Position numbers and translations under genes: made by a program | Part shown: positions 4,859 to 5,603 of the stretch, piece after piece | How the letters are laid out: every line of letters starts with the position of its first letter | Numbering within the stretch: the first letter of the stretch is position 1 | Notes under the pieces: generated by a model | What the model was told of the DNA's origin: nothing | What the model saw: only the letters and a program-made list of their open reading frames with translations | Database searches by the model: none | Assembly (NCBI GenBank): GCA_900555465.1 | Contig: USLE01000107.1 | Coordinates: 1 to 5,603, forward strand | From: an uncultured Butyricicoccus sp. | GTDB lineage: Bacteria > Bacillota > Clostridia > Oscillospirales > Butyricicoccaceae | Direction: 5' to 3' | DNA: 5,603 nucleotides

Positions 4859-5189
4859 CTTCCGTATCCTCCTTTGCAAATCGGTCGACCACGGTCTTGA
4901 GCACGCGCCACTCCGCGCATTTGGCGGCATAGGCCCTGCGGCCCTCGTCCGTGATGGTGTAATAGGTGCGCGGTCTGCCCTGCGTCTCGCTGCCCTGATA
5001 GGGGACGATATACCCCTGCTTTTCCAGCCGCCCGAACGCGGAATACAGCGTGGTCTCCTTGATCGGGTACTCGCCGCCGCTGCGCCGCTCGATCTCGCGC
5101 GAGACCGCATAGCCGTAGGAGTCGCCCTCCAGCAGCAGGCACAGGATGAGCATGTCGTTATAGCCGCGCATCACGTCGCTTCCCAGCAT
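4842..5189 (-). CDS. PadR family transcriptional regulator
   Basis: A 115-residue winged-helix repressor, typical of short (subfamily 2) PadR proteins. The N-terminal helices carry MRGYNDMLILCLLLEGDSYG (7-26) and YAVSREIERRSGG. The recognition region is PIKETTLYSAFGRLEKQGYI, and the wing is GRPRTYYTITDEGRRAY. The C-terminal helix is short (AAKCAEWRVLKTVVDRF), consistent with dimerisation and no separate effector domain. The ATG at 5189 is preceded by GAGGTGA (5194-5200), matching the 3' part of the AGGAGGTGA consensus. It is first gene of a two-gene operon, overlapping the membrane-protein gene by 17 nt. A perfect 11-bp inverted repeat brackets its own promoter's -10 box, so autorepression is likely. 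The effector is unknown; PadR regulators commonly respond to small aromatic or membrane-active compounds. Confidence 0.92.
   Translation of the reverse strand: MLGSDVMRGYNDMLILCLLLEGDSYGYAVSREIERRSGGEYPIKETTLYSAFGRLEKQGYIVPYQGSETQGRPRTYYTITDEGRRAYAAKCAEWRVLKTVVDRFAKEDTEDGSDS
4867..4875 (-). promoter_or_regulatory. Strong ribosome binding site that fixes the membrane partner's start
   Basis: AAAGGAGGA on the minus strand lies eight bases upstream of the ATG at 4858 and inside the 3' end of padR. It decides the start of the downstream gene and rules out the longer in-frame extension to 5110. Confidence 0.88.
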
Positions 5190-5210
5190 GCCATCACCTC
5201 TATACTTTAT

Positions 5211-5245
5211 CTGTCGTAGTAATCATAGCAGAACTACTACGACAG
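5211..5245. promoter_or_regulatory. Candidate PadR operator: 11-bp perfect inverted repeat
   Basis: CTGTCGTAGTA (5211-5221) and TACTACGACAG (5235-5245) are exact reverse complements with a 13-base spacer that contains the padR -10 box. The left arm covers the predicted start site and the right arm fills part of the -10/-35 spacer, a classical position for an autorepressor. Confidence 0.7.
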
Positions 5246-5250
5246 GTCAA
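5222..5250 (-). promoter_or_regulatory. SigA promoter of the padR operon
   Basis: TTGACC (5245-5250) and TATGAT (5222-5227) on the minus strand are separated by 17 bases. Start is predicted near 5215, giving a leader of about 26 nt. Both boxes sit within the operator repeats, so bound PadR would block polymerase. Confidence 0.85.
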
Positions 5251-5256
5251 GTAGTT
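5232..5256. promoter_or_regulatory. Second, overlapping operator-like repeat at the padR -35 box
   Basis: AACTAC (5232-5237) and GTAGTT (5251-5256) form an inverted repeat with the same 13-base spacer as the main operator, its axis 16 bp further upstream. It shares the GTAGT/ACTAC core with the main repeat and straddles the -35 box. It may be a second dimer site. Confidence 0.45.
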
Positions 5257-5261
5257 TGCGT

Positions 5262-5291
5262 AAAAAATTTCCCGCCGGGAAAACGGCGGGA
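5262..5291 (-). terminator. Rho-independent terminator of the TmcAL-like gene
   Basis: Read on the minus strand, TCCCGCCG (5291-5284) and CGGCGGGA (5277-5270) form an 8-bp GC stem with a six-base loop, followed by AATTTTTTA. It begins three bases after the stop codon of the terminal gene. The plus strand has no T-run after the stem, so it is unidirectional and leaves the padR promoter separate. Confidence 0.85.
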
Positions 5292-5293
5292 GA

Positions 5294-5603
5294 TCAGTCG
5301 TCCGTCAGGCAGAACGGTGTTTTGCGGAAGTGCCCGCCGCCGACGCGCAATTTGGGCGCGGGGTAGGCGAGGGCATACAGGTCGTCCGCAAGCGCGTCGC
5401 GCGCAAGAGCAGGCTGCAAATTTTCGGGGAGACTGCGCTCGGTGACCGGCTTGATGATGACCGGCAGGGCGCAGGTATCTTTCATGCGGCGTAGGAGCCC
5501 CCGTCCCTGCCTGCCGATGGCGAGCACGCGGATATACTGCGGCTCGGGCGGCACGGACTGCGGCAGGCCGAGCCGCAGTATATCCGCGTGCTCGCCATCG
5601 GCA
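5294..5603 (-). CDS. tmcAL: C-terminal end of tRNA(Met) cytidine acetate ligase-like protein (5' truncated)
   Basis: About 90-100 C-terminal residues of a protein whose frame runs off the right edge; the GTG at 5554 is internal. The tail contains QYIRVLAIGRQGRGLLRRM, then LPVIIKPV, then ADDLYALAYPAPKLRVGGG and a final FRKTPFCLTDD. This pattern (RVL-F/I-G--G--LL, T/A-D-LYSLAYP, GG-DF--SP) matches what I recall of the C-terminus of the nucleotidyltransferase-like family COG1323 (YlbM/TmcAL). That enzyme uses ATP and acetate to acetylate the wobble cytidine of elongator tRNA-Met. The catalytic nucleotidyltransferase domain is outside the window, so the call rests on the tail alone. Codons to the right of about 5567 are part of a perfect inverted repeat of the gene itself and may be an assembly artefact. 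A terminator follows the stop. Confidence 0.65.
   Translation of the reverse strand, partial: ADGEHADILRLGLPQSVPPEPQYIRVLAIGRQGRGLLRRMKDTCALPVIIKPVTERSLPENLQPALARDALADDLYALAYPAPKLRVGGGHFRKTPFCLTDD
5512..5603. repeat. Perfect 36-bp inverted repeat at the window's right end
   Basis: Bases 5512-5547 are the exact reverse complement of 5568-5603, with a 20-base spacer (5548-5567). The left arm is coding sequence of the TmcAL-like gene, including the codons for PEPQYIRVLAIG on the minus strand. The right arm reaches the last base of the window. A contig end that folds back on its own coding sequence is a common assembly or amplification artefact. The true sequence probably leaves the repeat somewhere in the spacer or the right arm. 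Confidence 0.9.

Noticed and set aside
4859..5110. Upstream extension of the four-span membrane protein
   Set aside because: The extra 84 residues are an Arg/Pro/Ser-rich alternate-frame reading of padR, and a strong ribosome binding site lies just before the Met at 4858.

Overview
The window looks like a short piece of a high-GC gut-type Firmicute (class Clostridia, probably Oscillospiraceae/Ruminococcaceae-like). This rests on the protein families (group-B-like [FeFe] hydrogenase, PadR plus a small membrane partner, ECF sigma with a short membrane partner), strong AGGAGG-type ribosome binding sites, near-consensus SigA promoters and intrinsic terminators with U-tracts. The taxonomy is inference. 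Both ends cut through genes.

Layout. (1) 1-868, plus strand: 3' part of an [FeFe] hydrogenase with all three H-cluster motifs. (2) 869-1104: no gene, but dense in structure: two GC-rich hairpins, two tandem bidirectional terminators nested inside a larger inverted repeat, and five degenerate 7-nt units that run into the next gene's stop codon. (3) 1105-2139, minus: zinc-dependent medium-chain alcohol dehydrogenase with its own SigA promoter. (4) 2140-2336: divergent intergenic region with three palindromes. (5) 2337-3291, plus: two-gene operon of an ECF sigma factor and a small single-span membrane protein, the likely anti-sigma partner, closed by a bidirectional terminator. (6) 3343-4089, minus: DUF554 (YdfK/YqgA-like) membrane protein. 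(7) 4157-5189, minus: padR-type repressor gene overlapping a gene for a four-span membrane protein with a DUF1700/HAAS-like N-terminus. (8) 5294-5603, minus: C-terminal end of a tRNA(Met) cytidine acetate ligase-like protein (TmcAL/YlbM).

How the parts relate. The transcription units look independent. Two are self-contained regulatory modules: ECF sigma with a membrane partner, and PadR with a membrane partner. The PadR promoter has an 11-bp inverted repeat bracketing its -10 box, which suggests autorepression. The DUF554 promoter lies inside an inverted repeat that, in read-through RNA from the PadR operon, would form a hairpin followed by a U-rich run and would cover the DUF554 ribosome binding site.

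I see no CRISPR array, tRNA, rRNA, transposase, phage gene or defence system. The window's right end is a perfect 36-bp inverted repeat of the terminal gene's own coding sequence. It looks more like an assembly fold-back than biology, so the last roughly 36 bases should not be trusted. The most interesting signals are regulatory DNA and RNA structures, not a new enzyme system.
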